A stretch of 64,000 nucleotides of DNA from Massilia sp. 9I (GCF_902506415.1 NZ_LR733275.1:4750176-4814175), one strand, 5' to 3'. Positions 43,867-57,509 are shown, counted from the first letter of the stretch. Numbers and translations are program-made. The notes: generated from the sequence alone by a model not told the origin.

Positions 43867-43954
43867 TGCGGTACCCGGGATGCTATGGAAACCGGGTATT
43901 TTACACCCGTGGCGGCTTCGCTGCGCTCGTGTCAGCCGTGCGTCAGCCGCGCAC

Positions 43955-44809
43955 TCAGCCGATGAAGGAATCGAACTGCATGTCGAATTCCTGCAGCGCC
44001 TTTTGCGCGTTCTGCATCTTCTTGCGGAATTCCGGCCCGCGCTGCAGCGCCAGGCCGACTGCCAGCACGTCGATCACGACGAGATATGCCAGGCGCGCCG
44101 AAATCGGCGTGTAGGGGTCGATCGCGAACACCAGGTCGATCGGGATGAACAGGGTCGCGATTTCCGCCAGCGGCGTGCCCGAAGGCGCCAGCACGATCAC
44201 GTCGGCGCCGCCGCGCCGCGCCAGCTTGGCCGAGCGGGTCAGCGCCGGGTTGTTGCCGCGCTGCGAGATCGCCACCACCGCGTCGCCCTGGCGCAGCAGG
44301 GCCGCCGCGATCGAGTGGATCGCCGGGTCGGTATAGGCCACGGTCGGCACGCCCGAGCGGAAGAACTTGTGCTGGGCGTCGGCCGCCACGAAGCCGGACG
44401 AGCCTTGGCCGTAGAACTCGATCTTGTTGGCGCGCGACAGGATGTCGAGCGCCTTCTGGACCAGTTCCGGCTTGAGGTTGTTGCGCAGGTCGAGCAGGGT
44501 ATTGATGGAGCGGCTGCAGATCTTGTTCACCAGGTCCGCCGCCAGGTCGTCCGGCGCTGGCTGCTCGTTCGCGCCCGGCAGCGCCAGCGCCAGGCCCTGG
44601 GCCAGCTTGAGCTTGAACTCGTGCCAGCCGTCGTAACCCAGGGTGCGGCAGAAGCGCACCACGGTCGGCTCCGACACCTGGGCGCTCTTGGCCAGCGCCG
44701 TGATGTTCTGGCTCACCGTATTGGCAGGGGCGGCCAGTACGGCCAGCGCCACCTTGCGTTCGGATTTGGAGAGCGAGTCGAGCTGGGTGCGGATGGAGTC
44801 GAGCAGCAT
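43955..44809 (-). CDS. hexR: HexR-type RpiR-family repressor
   Basis: A 284-residue regulator with an N-terminal RpiR helix-turn-helix (about 1-77; SLSKSERKVALAVLAAPANT, SEPTVVRFCRTLGYDGWHEF) and a C-terminal SIS sugar-phosphate domain (about 120-250; IEFYGQGSSGFVAADAQHKF). HexR senses KDPG and controls glucose catabolism. It lies 13 nt downstream of zwf, so it is probably transcribed from the zwf promoter and controls itself. HexR-like sites precede zwf, pgi and edd. Confidence 0.92.
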   Translation of the reverse strand: MLLDSIRTQLDSLSKSERKVALAVLAAPANTVSQNITALAKSAQVSEPTVVRFCRTLGYDGWHEFKLKLAQGLALALPGANEQPAPDDLAADLVNKICSRSINTLLDLRNNLKPELVQKALDILSRANKIEFYGQGSSGFVAADAQHKFFRSGVPTVAYTDPAIHSIAAALLRQGDAVVAISQRGNNPALTRSAKLARRGGADVIVLAPSGTPLAEIATLFIPIDLVFAIDPYTPISARLAYLVVIDVLAVGLALQRGPEFRKKMQNAQKALQEFDMQFDSFIG

Positions 44810-44822
44810 GGTGTCGTCCCGT

Positions 44823-46292
<1,470 letters not shown>

Positions 46293-46322
46293 GGGAATAT
46301 CTGATTGAGGGGTGGAAGCGTT

Positions 46323-46373
46323 TGTGTAAATTTACTACACAGATATTCGCTTGACAAGAAATTCTACTACGCA
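46323..46373 (-). promoter_or_regulatory. zwf promoter with two HexR-like sites
   Basis: On the minus strand, -35 TTGTCA (46352-46357), a 17-nt spacer and -10 TAAATT (46329-46334). Site 1, TGTGTAGTAAATTTACACA (46323-46341), covers the -10 and contains GTAAATTTAC, a perfect palindrome, close to the published gamma-proteobacterial HexR consensus TGTAATTAAATTACA. Site 2, TGCGTAGTAGAATTTC (46358-46373), adjoins the -35. Confidence 0.75.
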
Positions 46374-46380
46374 ATTCTGG

Positions 46381-46399
46381 GGTGGCCGGGCTGGCCACC
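46381..46399 (-). other. Hairpin between the lactonase gene and zwf
   Basis: GGTGGCC (46381-46387) and GGCCACC (46393-46399) form a perfect 7-bp stem with a 5-nt loop, 7 nt after the lactonase stop. No T tract follows, so it may be a weak terminator or an mRNA-stabilising structure that separates pgi-lactonase from zwf. Confidence 0.4.
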
Positions 46400-46406
46400 T
46401 CCGGGA

Positions 46407-47306
46407 TCAATGGTGGACGTATTCCGGCTCTACGCGCCCGGCGACGTCGACGCGGATCGACAGCAGCTTGCCGCTGAGCGGATAATGCGCCAGCTCCTCG
46501 GGTGAGCGGCCATGGCTGGCCGTGGTGATATACAGCGTGCGCAGGTCCGGGCCGCCGAAGGCGACCGAGGTCGGGCAGCGCACCGGCAGCGCGATCTCGC
46601 GCAGGATCTCGCCGTTCGGGGCGAGGCGCAGCACGCGCCCGCCTTCGAACATCGCCACCCAGTAGGCGCCTTCGCTGTCGACCGTGGCGCCGTCCGGGCG
46701 GCCGCCGTAGTCGGGCGCGCTCTTGTCCGTCGAGAAGGTCTTCAAGGTGCGGCCATTGGCGTGCACGCCGGTCTCGGGATCATAGTCGTAGCAGTCGATC
46801 CGGTGCGTGGTGGTATCGGCGTGGTACATGGTGCGGCCGTCCAGGCTCCAGGCCAGGCCGTTCGAGTTGGTCATGTTGCCGGCCCAGGCCTGGCGCAACT
46901 GGCCACGCTCGAGCACATACATCTCGGCTGCCGGCTTGTCGCGCGGTTCGTACATGGTGCCGACCCAGAAGCGGCCCGCCGGATCGACGCGGCCGTCATT
47001 GAAACGGACGATGTTCGTGTCGTAGGGCGCGCCGGCGATCGGCGTCTCCTTGCCGCTGGTGGTGTTCAGGCACACCAGACCGGTGCGCAGCGAGACCACC
47101 AGGTTGTTGTCGCTGTCGATCGCCAGGGCCGAAGGCTCCGAGTCCATCTTCCAGCTCGAGAACTTGCCGCTCGCCGGGTGGACCCGGTTGACCGTGCGGC
47201 CGTTGATGTCGACCCAGTACAGGGCCGACTCGACCTCGTGCCAGGTTGCGGCTTCGCCGACCAGCATCGGCGCGTCGTGCACCACTTCGAATTTATCGCT
47301 TGCCAT
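46407..47306 (-). CDS. SMP-30/gluconolactonase/LRE-family lactonase
   Basis: A 299-residue six-bladed propeller lactonase. GEAATWHEVESALYWVDING (about 17-36) includes the first metal-ligand Glu; NIVRFNDGRVDPAGRFWVGT, MTNSNGLAWSLDGRTMYHAD and PDGATVDSEGAYWVAMFEGG carry the Asn/Asp metal sites. It lies between pgi and zwf with no pgl/devB gene nearby, so by context it could hydrolyse 6-phosphogluconolactone, or gluconolactone. That is inference. It follows pgi by 18 nt. Confidence 0.9.
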   Translation of the reverse strand: MASDKFEVVHDAPMLVGEAATWHEVESALYWVDINGRTVNRVHPASGKFSSWKMDSEPSALAIDSDNNLVVSLRTGLVCLNTTSGKETPIAGAPYDTNIVRFNDGRVDPAGRFWVGTMYEPRDKPAAEMYVLERGQLRQAWAGNMTNSNGLAWSLDGRTMYHADTTTHRIDCYDYDPETGVHANGRTLKTFSTDKSAPDYGGRPDGATVDSEGAYWVAMFEGGRVLRLAPNGEILREIALPVRCPTSVAFGGPDLRTLYITTASHGRSPEELAHYPLSGKLLSIRVDVAGRVEPEYVHH

Positions 47307-47324
47307 GTGATTGTGCGTTCAGGT

Positions 47325-48980
<1,656 letters not shown>

Positions 48981-49027
48981 GGGGTCGGTGTTGAAGAAAC
49001 AATATTGTCAATAGCAGATTATCGAAT

Positions 49028-49059
49028 AATACAGGATGCTAGCGTAAATTCACTACATA
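49028..49059 (-). promoter_or_regulatory. HexR-like site at the pgi promoter
   Basis: On the minus strand TATGTAGTGAATTTACGC (49042-49059) matches site 1 of zwf at most positions (GTAGT, AATTTAC). A -10-like TATTAT lies just downstream, near 49025-49030. The site would overlap the -35, fitting repression. Confidence 0.6.
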
Positions 49060-49147
49060 AATAGGTAGCGGCTTGTCAGCAGCTGCCGGCATGCGAGATT
49101 CCCGGCGCCGATGGCTTAAGTCGGCCGTGATAGGGGAATCTCGCTTT

Positions 49148-49181
49148 CTGCGCTCTCCAACAATCTGTAGTAAAATTTCAG
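49148..49181 (+). promoter_or_regulatory. edd-eda promoter with HexR-like site
   Basis: CTGTAGTAAAATTTCAG (49165-49181) shares GTAGTA and AATTTC with zwf site 2. A weak promoter, TTTCTG, 17 nt, TAGTAA, places the -10 within the site. AAGAGGAA follows as the ribosome site of edd. The rest of 48981-49205 shows no gene. Confidence 0.6.
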
Positions 49182-49205
49182 ATACCAAATTTAAGAGGAA
49201 CGATC

Positions 49206-51124
<1,919 letters not shown>

Positions 51125-51125
<1 letters not shown>

Positions 51126-51757
51126 TGGCACAAATGAGCTTACTTGAAATCATGCGCTCGGCGAGCGTCATCCCCGTCATCGCCATCGACGACCCGAGCC
51201 ACGCCGTGCCGCTGGCGAAAGCCCTGGTTGCGGGCGGCATCCGCGTGCTGGAAGTCACGCTGCGCACCGAACACGGCCTGCAGGCGATCCGTGACATGAG
51301 CAGCGTGGAAGGCGCGATCGTCGGCGTCGGCACCCTGACCCAGCCGCACGAGTTTGAAGCCTCGCGCGACGCCGGCGCCGTGTTCGGCGTCTCGCCGGGC
51401 CTGACCGCGACCATGATCGAGGCCGCGAAGAAGAGCGGCCTGCCGCTGCTGCCTGGCGTGATGACGCCGTCCGAAGTGATGGCCGCGCGCGAGCACGGCT
51501 TCAAGCAACTGAAGCTGTTCCCGGCAGTGCCGGCGGGCGGCGTCGGCATGCTGAACGCGATCGCCGGCCCGCTGCCGGACGTGACCTTCTGCCCGACCGG
51601 CGGCATCTCGATCGAGACCGCGCCGAAGTTCTTGGCCTGTAAGAACGTGGCCTGTGTTGGCGGTTCCTGGCTGACGCCGAAGGACCTGATCGCCGCCGGC
51701 GATTGGGCCGGCATCACCGAACTGGCGAAAGCGGCCGCCGCGCTGCGTGCTGCATAA
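51125..51757 (+). CDS. eda: KDPG aldolase
   Basis: A 210-residue 2-dehydro-3-deoxyphosphogluconate aldolase giving pyruvate and glyceraldehyde 3-phosphate. The catalytic Glu is in VLEVTLRTEHGLQAI, and the Schiff-base Lys is in FKQLKLFPAVPAGG. CPTGGISIETAPKFLACKNV closes the barrel. It is translated from ATG 51125, coupled to edd. The following gene starts inside its last codons. Confidence 0.97.
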
Positions 51758-52319
51758 GCATTCAAGGAAACAGGCTCGTTCCCGTCCGCTGACGGAGAAC
51801 GAGATCGCGATGGCGTCGCTGCTGTTCGGCGACGCCATCGATTACGGCCGCGTGCGCATCCACGGCCGCCGCTACATGCCCTTCCAGCCGAAGAACTGCT
51901 GCATGACCCCGAACGGCAGCATGTACTTCCACCGTTCCTGCTTCCTGCCCGACTACACCCGCGGCGACCCCGGCGCGATCCACTGGTTCATGCACGAGAT
52001 GGTGCACGTGTGGCAGCACCAGCTGGGCTATCCGGTGCGCCTGCGCGGCGCCGTGCGCATCGGGCTGCCGTATGCCTACACCCTGCGCGAAGGCGCAAGC
52101 CTGGCCGACTACAACATGGAAGCGCAGGGCGACCTGCTGGCGGATTACTTCGTGCTGAAATTCCTGCGCAAGCCGCAGGCCATGCGGCAGGGGCGTTATC
52201 GCGACAGCCTGGCCTTGTACGAGCAGGTCCTGAGCGCTTTCCTGGCCGATCCCTCGGACCGCCGCCATCTTCATCGCGGTCCGGCGCGCTGGCTGGCGCG
52301 GCAACGAACTGCAGCCTGA
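51747..52319 (+). CDS. Vgr-related zinc-metalloprotease-like protein
   Basis: A 190-residue protein with a HExxH zinc motif (HEMVHVWQHQLGY, about 78-90). PLTENEIAMASLLFGDAID and RYMPFQPKNCCMTPNGSMYF match a family usually annotated 'Vgr related protein' or 'Rhs-type secretion protein', though without effector or VgrG domains here. The GTG start at 51747 overlaps the eda end by 11 nt and keeps the conserved PLTENEIA; the ATG at 51810 would remove it. No signal peptide is seen. Its target is unknown. Confidence 0.75.
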   Translation: MLHKHSRKQARSRPLTENEIAMASLLFGDAIDYGRVRIHGRRYMPFQPKNCCMTPNGSMYFHRSCFLPDYTRGDPGAIHWFMHEMVHVWQHQLGYPVRLRGAVRIGLPYAYTLREGASLADYNMEAQGDLLADYFVLKFLRKPQAMRQGRYRDSLALYEQVLSAFLADPSDRRHLHRGPARWLARQRTAA

Positions 52320-52394
52320 TTCCTGCCGACCGGTTGTGCTCGCTTGATATTCAATGCGAGAATGGGTTCCCGCTTTCTGTTCTGAAAGGGTCCC

Positions 52395-53402
52395 ATGAGC
52401 ACCTCCTTCCTCTCGCGGATTTTCCGCACCGCACTGTTCACGATCGCACTCGGCGCCTCGCAAGCCGCGCTCGCAGGCAAGCCTTACCAGCACTTCGTCG
52501 TCGGCGACGGCAGCAACGTCAATCTGCCCAAGCCGGCCTATCCGTCGCTGGTGCTGATGGGCGGTGGGCCCGACGTCGATGCGGCCTTCCAATGGATGAT
52601 CCAGAAGTCGGGCGGCGGCAACTTCGTCGTCATCCGCGCCACCGGCACGGATGCGTATAACCCCTACATCTACGCGATGGGCGGCGTGCGTTCGGTGGAG
52701 ACCCTGATCATCCCGAGCCGCACCGCCGCAAGCGACCCCTTCGTGCTGGAACGCGTGCGTAATGCCGAAGCGGTGTTCATCGCCGGCGGCGACCAGAGCG
52801 ACTACATGCGCTTCTGGAAGGGCACACCGCTCGACGACACCCTGCAGGAGCTGGCCAACCGCAAAATCCCCATCGGCGGCACCAGCGCGGGCCTGGCGGT
52901 GCTGGGGCAGTTCATCTATACCGGCGAGAACCAGTCGGTCACATCGCCGGAAGCCCTGGCGGACCCCTACAACAAGAACCTCACCCTCGGACGCGATTTC
53001 CTCACGCTCCCGACCATGGGCCGGGTGATCACGGATTCGCACCTGGACACGCGCGACCGCATCGGCCGCCTGGTCGCCTTCCTGGGCCGCATCGTCAAGG
53101 ATGGCTGGAGCGGCACTGCGCGCGGGCTCGGCGTCGACGTCGAGACGGCGCTGCTGGTCGAGAACGGCCAGGCGCGACGCGTGGGACTGGGTTCGGTCTA
53201 CTTCCTGCAGACCGTCGGCCTGCCGCAGGTGTGCGCGCCGAAGACGCCGCTGACCTACCGTAGCCTGGGCGTCCAGCGCCTGTCCGGCGTCGGCAGCTTC
53301 GACCTGAACAACTGGGCCGGCTACGGATCGACGACCAATTATTCGATTTCAGCAGTGCAGGGCGTGCTCAGTTCGACCCAGCCGGGCGGCTCGGTCTACT
53401 AG
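52395..53402 (+). CDS. Exported cyanophycinase-like (S51-type) protein
   Basis: A 335-residue protein with a signal peptide (about 1-27, cleavage near ALA-GK). Its fold resembles class-I glutamine amidotransferase and S51 peptidases. VLMGGGPDVDAAFQWMI (about 53-69) starts the domain, AEAVFIAGGDQSDYMRFW follows, and the nucleophile Ser is in IPIGGTSAGLAVLGQF. It probably hydrolyses cyanophycin-like or other dipeptide material in the periplasm. No cyanophycin synthetase gene lies in the window. The ATG at 52395 has AAAGGG upstream. Confidence 0.85.
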   Translation: MSTSFLSRIFRTALFTIALGASQAALAGKPYQHFVVGDGSNVNLPKPAYPSLVLMGGGPDVDAAFQWMIQKSGGGNFVVIRATGTDAYNPYIYAMGGVRSVETLIIPSRTAASDPFVLERVRNAEAVFIAGGDQSDYMRFWKGTPLDDTLQELANRKIPIGGTSAGLAVLGQFIYTGENQSVTSPEALADPYNKNLTLGRDFLTLPTMGRVITDSHLDTRDRIGRLVAFLGRIVKDGWSGTARGLGVDVETALLVENGQARRVGLGSVYFLQTVGLPQVCAPKTPLTYRSLGVQRLSGVGSFDLNNWAGYGSTTNYSISAVQGVLSSTQPGGSVY

Positions 53403-53405
53403 GGA

Positions 53406-55055
53406 TCAGGGCGCGACCGTGCGCAGGCCCGGGCGCCGGCTAGGCGTGGACGCAACTGCCGGCATGCCGAGCTCCTTGATGGTGTAGCCGTCGCGCCCAT
53501 TGCGCTTGGTCTGGTACAGGGCCGCGTCGGCGTGCTGCATCATGTCGCCGACCGGCGCTACCGGGAAGCGGGCGACGGCGAGGCCGATGCTGGTGGTGAC
53601 CGGCAGCGACACCCCTGCGCCGATATCGAAGGGGCGGCGGATCGCGCGCAGGATCTTGGCGGCGAAGCGGCGCGCGTTCTCGCCCGACTCCAGGCGCTCC
53701 GACACGATCACGAATTCATCCCCGGCCAGGCGGTAAGTGCGGTCGGTGGGCCTGGTCACGGTGCGCAGGCGCCGCGCGAATTCGCGCAGCACCGCGTCGC
53801 CCGCCGCATGGCCGTAGGTGTCGTTGATCGCCTTGAAGCAGTCCACATCCAGGAAGGCGACCGCCAATCCGAAGCGGTAGCGCGAGGCCTGGTCGATCAG
53901 GAGCGCGACTTCGTGGTCGAACTGGCGCCGGTTCCCGAGCCCGGTCAGGGTATCGGTCAGGCTCAGCTCCTTCAGCTGCTGTTCGGCGATCTGGCGTTTG
54001 ACGGACAGCGAGTGGAAGGCGCGGCCCAGCGCGCCGACTTCGTCCTCGCGCTCGAGATCGAGCACGCCGATCTCGGCTTCTTCACGCTCGACCGCGTGGA
54101 CATGGCGGCGCAGCGCGCGCAGCGGCCGCAGTAGCACCACCATGATCGCCCATCCGCCCACCCCGGCGCAGATCGCGAGCGCCGCGGTCCAGATCCAGGC
54201 GTGGTGGCGTGCCCTGGCGATGCCGGCCAGCGCTTCGTCCGCCGGGAAGGCCGAGGCCAGCACCCAGCCCGAATTGCCGACCTGCTTGTAGGTGAGCAGC
54301 GAAGGCGTGCCTTGCGCATCGTTACCGAAGGCCCAGCCATCCCAGCCTTCCATGGCGGCGCGCGCCATCGCGGGCAGGGGCGCGGCCTCGCCGGCCTTGA
54401 GCGCATGGCGGCCGCGGTCCGGGTGGTACAGCAGCGTGCCGTCGCGCGTCAGGGCGAACAGGTAGCCGGTGGCGCCAGGGCGCAGGCGCGCCGCCTGGCC
54501 GAAGAAGGACGAGTCTTCCAGGCTGGTGCCGCCGCAAAGGACGAAGGCGGTGCGGCCCTTGGCGTCGACCACCGGCTGGCTCAGCACCACGACGGCGCGG
54601 CCATTCGCCTTGCCGGCAGGCGGCTGCAGGGTGAGGGCCGCGCCCGCACGCAGGGTCTCCTGCAGGCAGCTGCTGTCGGCCAGCTGCGAACGCAGGAAGT
54701 AACCCGGTTGCTGCAGGCCGGCGATGCGTCCAGCGGTGTCGAGGACGACCAGGTCGGCGAAGGCCTGGCGCAGGCCCGGATGATGCGCCAGCACGTCCTG
54801 GATCGGCGCGCCGCCGTCGGCCTGCTGCAGCGCGATCTCTTCGGCCAGGGTGCGCAGCAAGGTGTGCTTGGTCTCCAGCTCAAAGGCCAGGTGGGCGGCC
54901 GCGCTGGTGAGCAGGGAGTACTGCTGCTGGCCGGTCGATTCCTTCATCTCTCGGTAGGCGACTTCCAGCGCGACGGCGGTCACCATCACGCAAGCGGCGG
55001 CGACCAGCGCCGTCACGGCGGCGGTGAGCCTGCCTTTCAGGGTCTTGGGCAACAT
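53406..55055 (-). CDS. Membrane diguanylate cyclase, Cache-like sensor plus GGDEF (AGDEF variant)
   Basis: A 549-residue sensor. Membrane segments at about 10-30 and 290-312 bracket a periplasmic domain with dCache features (ATGYLFALTRDGTLLYHPDR, VGNSGWVLASAFP). A HAMP-like region (about 312-370) and GGDEF (about 378-530) follow. The active site reads AGDEF with an I-site RPTD a few residues before, so c-di-GMP synthesis with feedback inhibition is likely. The ATG at 55055 has GGAG upstream. It follows a receiver-only gene by 14 nt. Confidence 0.93.
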   Translation of the reverse strand: MLPKTLKGRLTAAVTALVAAACVMVTAVALEVAYREMKESTGQQQYSLLTSAAAHLAFELETKHTLLRTLAEEIALQQADGGAPIQDVLAHHPGLRQAFADLVVLDTAGRIAGLQQPGYFLRSQLADSSCLQETLRAGAALTLQPPAGKANGRAVVVLSQPVVDAKGRTAFVLCGGTSLEDSSFFGQAARLRPGATGYLFALTRDGTLLYHPDRGRHALKAGEAAPLPAMARAAMEGWDGWAFGNDAQGTPSLLTYKQVGNSGWVLASAFPADEALAGIARARHHAWIWTAALAICAGVGGWAIMVVLLRPLRALRRHVHAVEREEAEIGVLDLEREDEVGALGRAFHSLSVKRQIAEQQLKELSLTDTLTGLGNRRQFDHEVALLIDQASRYRFGLAVAFLDVDCFKAINDTYGHAAGDAVLREFARRLRTVTRPTDRTYRLAGDEFVIVSERLESGENARRFAAKILRAIRRPFDIGAGVSLPVTTSIGLAVARFPVAPVGDMMQHADAALYQTKRNGRDGYTIKELGMPAVASTPSRRPGLRTVAP

Positions 55056-55069
55056 GGACGTGCTCCGTT

Positions 55070-55501
55070 TCAGTTAGTGCCTCTGGCGGCGGGTTCCGCG
55101 CGGTCCAGCACGGCGGCGATCTCGGCCAGGTCGGGCGGCTTGGCCAGGTGATGGTCGAAGCCGGCCGCCGCGGTGGCGGCGCGGGTTTCAGGATCGGTGC
55201 GGCCGGTGAGCGCGGCGATGCGGGTGCCTGCGAGGCTGGGCAGGGTACGCAGGCGGCGCGCCACCTCGAAGCCGCTCATGCGCGGCATGACGAGGTCGAG
55301 GAAGACCAGCTCGGGCCGGAAGCGGATCGCCGCCGCCAGCGCATCGGTGCCGCTGAACGCGGTCTCGACGTGGTGCCCCTGGCGCGTCAGGGCCAGGGAC
55401 AGCAGCGTGGCCGCATCCGCGTTGTCGTCGACGATCAGGAGCCGGCGTCGTTGCGGCTTGTCGCCGGCGGCCTGGCTAGTCCTGCTTGGGTTACTGTGCA
55501 C
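55070..55501 (-). CDS. Single-domain response regulator (CheY-like)
   Basis: A 143-residue protein consisting of a polar N-terminus (about 1-20) and one receiver: LLIVDDNADAATLLSLAL, phospho-acceptor Asp in LVFLDLVMPRMSGFE, and Lys in HHLAKPPD. It has no output domain. I chose the GTG at 55501 because AGGA lies 7 nt upstream; a TTG at 55552 without ribosome site would extend it. It is probably co-transcribed with the downstream membrane cyclase. The 55553-55798 stretch upstream holds no gene that I can support. Confidence 0.88.
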   Translation of the reverse strand: MHSNPSRTSQAAGDKPQRRRLLIVDDNADAATLLSLALTRQGHHVETAFSGTDALAAAIRFRPELVFLDLVMPRMSGFEVARRLRTLPSLAGTRIAALTGRTDPETRAATAAAGFDHHLAKPPDLAEIAAVLDRAEPAARGTN

Positions 55502-55798
55502 GATCAGGTCCTGGGAAGCTGGTAAGCCATCCGGGACGGAATCGGCTGCCAATGTGGAAAGGGTGGGTTTTGGCGAGATTTTAAAAGCGTTTGCGCCGGT
55601 ATTGACGGCGCGCCGAACGCTTCCCCCCTCGATGGTGGAAGTTGCTTTGAGGATACAAATTTAGGACATCTGACAATTTTTGAGTGCGGCAATATGCATG
55701 CATATCGCACTGCGGCCGGGATTCGCGCGCAAGAAGCGGAGTGCCGGGAAGGGACGGTCAGGGCATCTTGCGCGGACTCGCCACTTCTGAGGAAACCC

Positions 55799-56305
55799 AT
55801 GCACGCAGCTCTAGAATCCATCGCCACGCAGCTGGCGCCCGCCCTGCGCATCGTTACGCTTCCTACCGCCTACCTCGCGTGGGTGCGCGATGGTCGCGAC
55901 GACCTGGACCAGCCGGTGGAGCGGCATATTGCCAAAGGCGGCGAACCGCTGCGCGACTGCCTGCGCCGCGCCAGTCCCGGAGAGGCGATCCTGCTGGCGA
56001 GTTACTGTCCCTTCACGGTGGCGGGGCCCTACCGGGAGTACGGGCCGGTGTTCGTGGCGGCGGACGCGCAGCAACAGCCGCCTCTCGGCACGCTACCGGT
56101 GGGTGGAGCGCAGCCCTACCTGGGAGAGGCTTTCGTGCTGCGCGCCTATTCGCGGGAAGAGCGGATTGTCGACGCCCGGATGAGCAGCCCGCATGCCGCC
56201 GCGAGCGAGCTGGCGACGTTCTTTGCGCAGGAGGAAGTCAGCTTCGTGCTGGCGCGCTTTCCGACCTATGGCTGCTACGCGCTGCGCATCGAGCGCGCCG
56301 CCTAG
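55799..56305 (+). CDS. DUF1203-family protein
   Basis: A 168-residue cytoplasmic protein of the DUF1203 type. DGRDDLDQPVERHIAKGGEP (about 25-44) and EAILLASYCPFTVAGPYREY (about 60-79), with GPVFVAAD and VLARFPTYGCYALRI, match that family. The role is unknown. I chose the ATG at 55799, with TGAGGAAA upstream; the frame is open 5' to 55694 with no ribosome site. It overlaps the convergent secreted-protein gene by 4 nt. Confidence 0.82.
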   Translation: MHAALESIATQLAPALRIVTLPTAYLAWVRDGRDDLDQPVERHIAKGGEPLRDCLRRASPGEAILLASYCPFTVAGPYREYGPVFVAADAQQQPPLGTLPVGGAQPYLGEAFVLRAYSREERIVDARMSSPHAAASELATFFAQEEVSFVLARFPTYGCYALRIERAA

Positions 56306-57054
56306 AGGACGCTGTTGCGGCTCAGGGTGACGATGTCGAGTGGCCCGACGAAGCGAATGTCGCCCGGCGCCACACTGGCCGGATCGAACTTCAGCACCCG
56401 GCAGCCGCCGTCGAAGCTCGTTGCCACTTCTTGTCCACCGACTTCGATGCGTCCCTCGCCGCTGCGGAAGCACGCCCGCAGGCCGTCGTATTCGACCAGG
56501 CGCAGCTCGCGCATGCCGCTGCGATCCCACGGAATCTTGCGCTGTACCGCCCTGGCTTCGTCAAGCGCCTGCGCGAACTCGGCCCAAGACAGGGTTTGGC
56601 TTGCGCCGACCCGCACTTTCCATTCGACGGCGATCCGTCCTTCCCGGGTCGGGGTGTTGAACATGATGGTGGCGTTTTCGTGCGCGGCATCGGGCAGCTC
56701 GGGCAGCAGGAAGTAGCCGCCACGGCTGGTGGGGACGACCTGGTCGGTCGATTCGCCGACGATGGCCACGGCCCAGGACTTGGGGTCGAACTGGTCGTAG
56801 GCCGGGCTTTTGTCGGTAGCGAAGTTCACGCGCAGGCGCAGGTCGATGACGCGCCTCCCGGTCGGCAGCAGCTTCGTCACATAGTTCTGCATCCCGAAGA
56901 AGCTGCGATAGGGCAGGTCGCCGGGATTGGTCTTGCGGTGGATGTTCACCTTGGGGACGTCTTTCGCTGCCGTGACCAGCGTCTGCTGGGCTGCGACGGA
57001 TGCCGCCGGCAGCACGAGAAGGGCGGCCAGTAGGAAAGGAAAAGAGAGCTTCAT
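56302..57054 (-). CDS. Secreted protein of unknown function, last gene of the MacAB-type operon
   Basis: I do not recognise the family. The 250-residue product has a clear signal peptide (MKLSFPFLLAALLVLPAASV, cleavage near VAA-QQ). The mature protein is beta-rich, with DLRLRVNFATDKSPAYDQFD and REGRIAVEWKVRVGA. Two cysteines in the C-terminal part (LRACFRSGEG, DGGCRVLKFD) could form a disulfide. It overlaps the GNAT gene by 4 nt (ATGA), linking it to the exporter operon. Confidence 0.7.
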   Translation of the reverse strand: MKLSFPFLLAALLVLPAASVAAQQTLVTAAKDVPKVNIHRKTNPGDLPYRSFFGMQNYVTKLLPTGRRVIDLRLRVNFATDKSPAYDQFDPKSWAVAIVGESTDQVVPTSRGGYFLLPELPDAAHENATIMFNTPTREGRIAVEWKVRVGASQTLSWAEFAQALDEARAVQRKIPWDRSGMRELRLVEYDGLRACFRSGEGRIEVGGQEVATSFDGGCRVLKFDPASVAPGDIRFVGPLDIVTLSRNSVL

Positions 57055-57509
57055 GGGCGTGAGTTCGTTCCAGTCGATGATGCAGCCCGCGCAAGCACAT
57101 ACCCGACCTCGGCGCCCTCCTGCGGCATCCGGGTCCAGCCCTGGGCGGCGTAGAAGCGATCGGCCCTGGTGCCGGGCGTGGTGCCCAGGGTAACCCGCTG
57201 GTGGCCAAGCTCGAACAGCCAGGACACGGCCAGCGCCAAAAGCGCCTTGCCGAGCCCCAGGCCTTCATGCCCCGGGTCGACGAACAGCGCCCAGATCGAT
57301 GCGCGGTGGCGGTCCGCGTAGCAGAACGCGGCCACCCTGCCTTCGACCTCGGCGACCCAGCCGCGCCCGTCCCGTTCCAGGTAATCCTCGTACATCTGCA
57401 AGGTGACGCGGGAAGGATCGGACAGCACGTTTTCGCGCACCGACAGCCGGATCGCCGACATCGCAGGGATGTCGGCACTGCAGGCCTGCCGCAAGACCGC
57501 CTTATTCAT
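57051..57509 (-). CDS. GNAT-family N-acetyltransferase
   Basis: A 152-residue GNAT enzyme with the acetyl-CoA-binding region ALFVDPGHEGLGLGKALLAL (about 75-94), a form of the Q/RxxGxG/A motif with His at the first position, and RFYAAQGWTRMP (about 122-133) near the C-terminus. Substrate unknown. It overlaps the upstream permease by 8 nt and the downstream secreted protein by 4 nt, so all three are coupled. Confidence 0.88.
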   Translation of the reverse strand: MNKAVLRQACSADIPAMSAIRLSVRENVLSDPSRVTLQMYEDYLERDGRGWVAEVEGRVAAFCYADRHRASIWALFVDPGHEGLGLGKALLALAVSWLFELGHQRVTLGTTPGTRADRFYAAQGWTRMPQEGAEVGYVLARAASSTGTNSRP

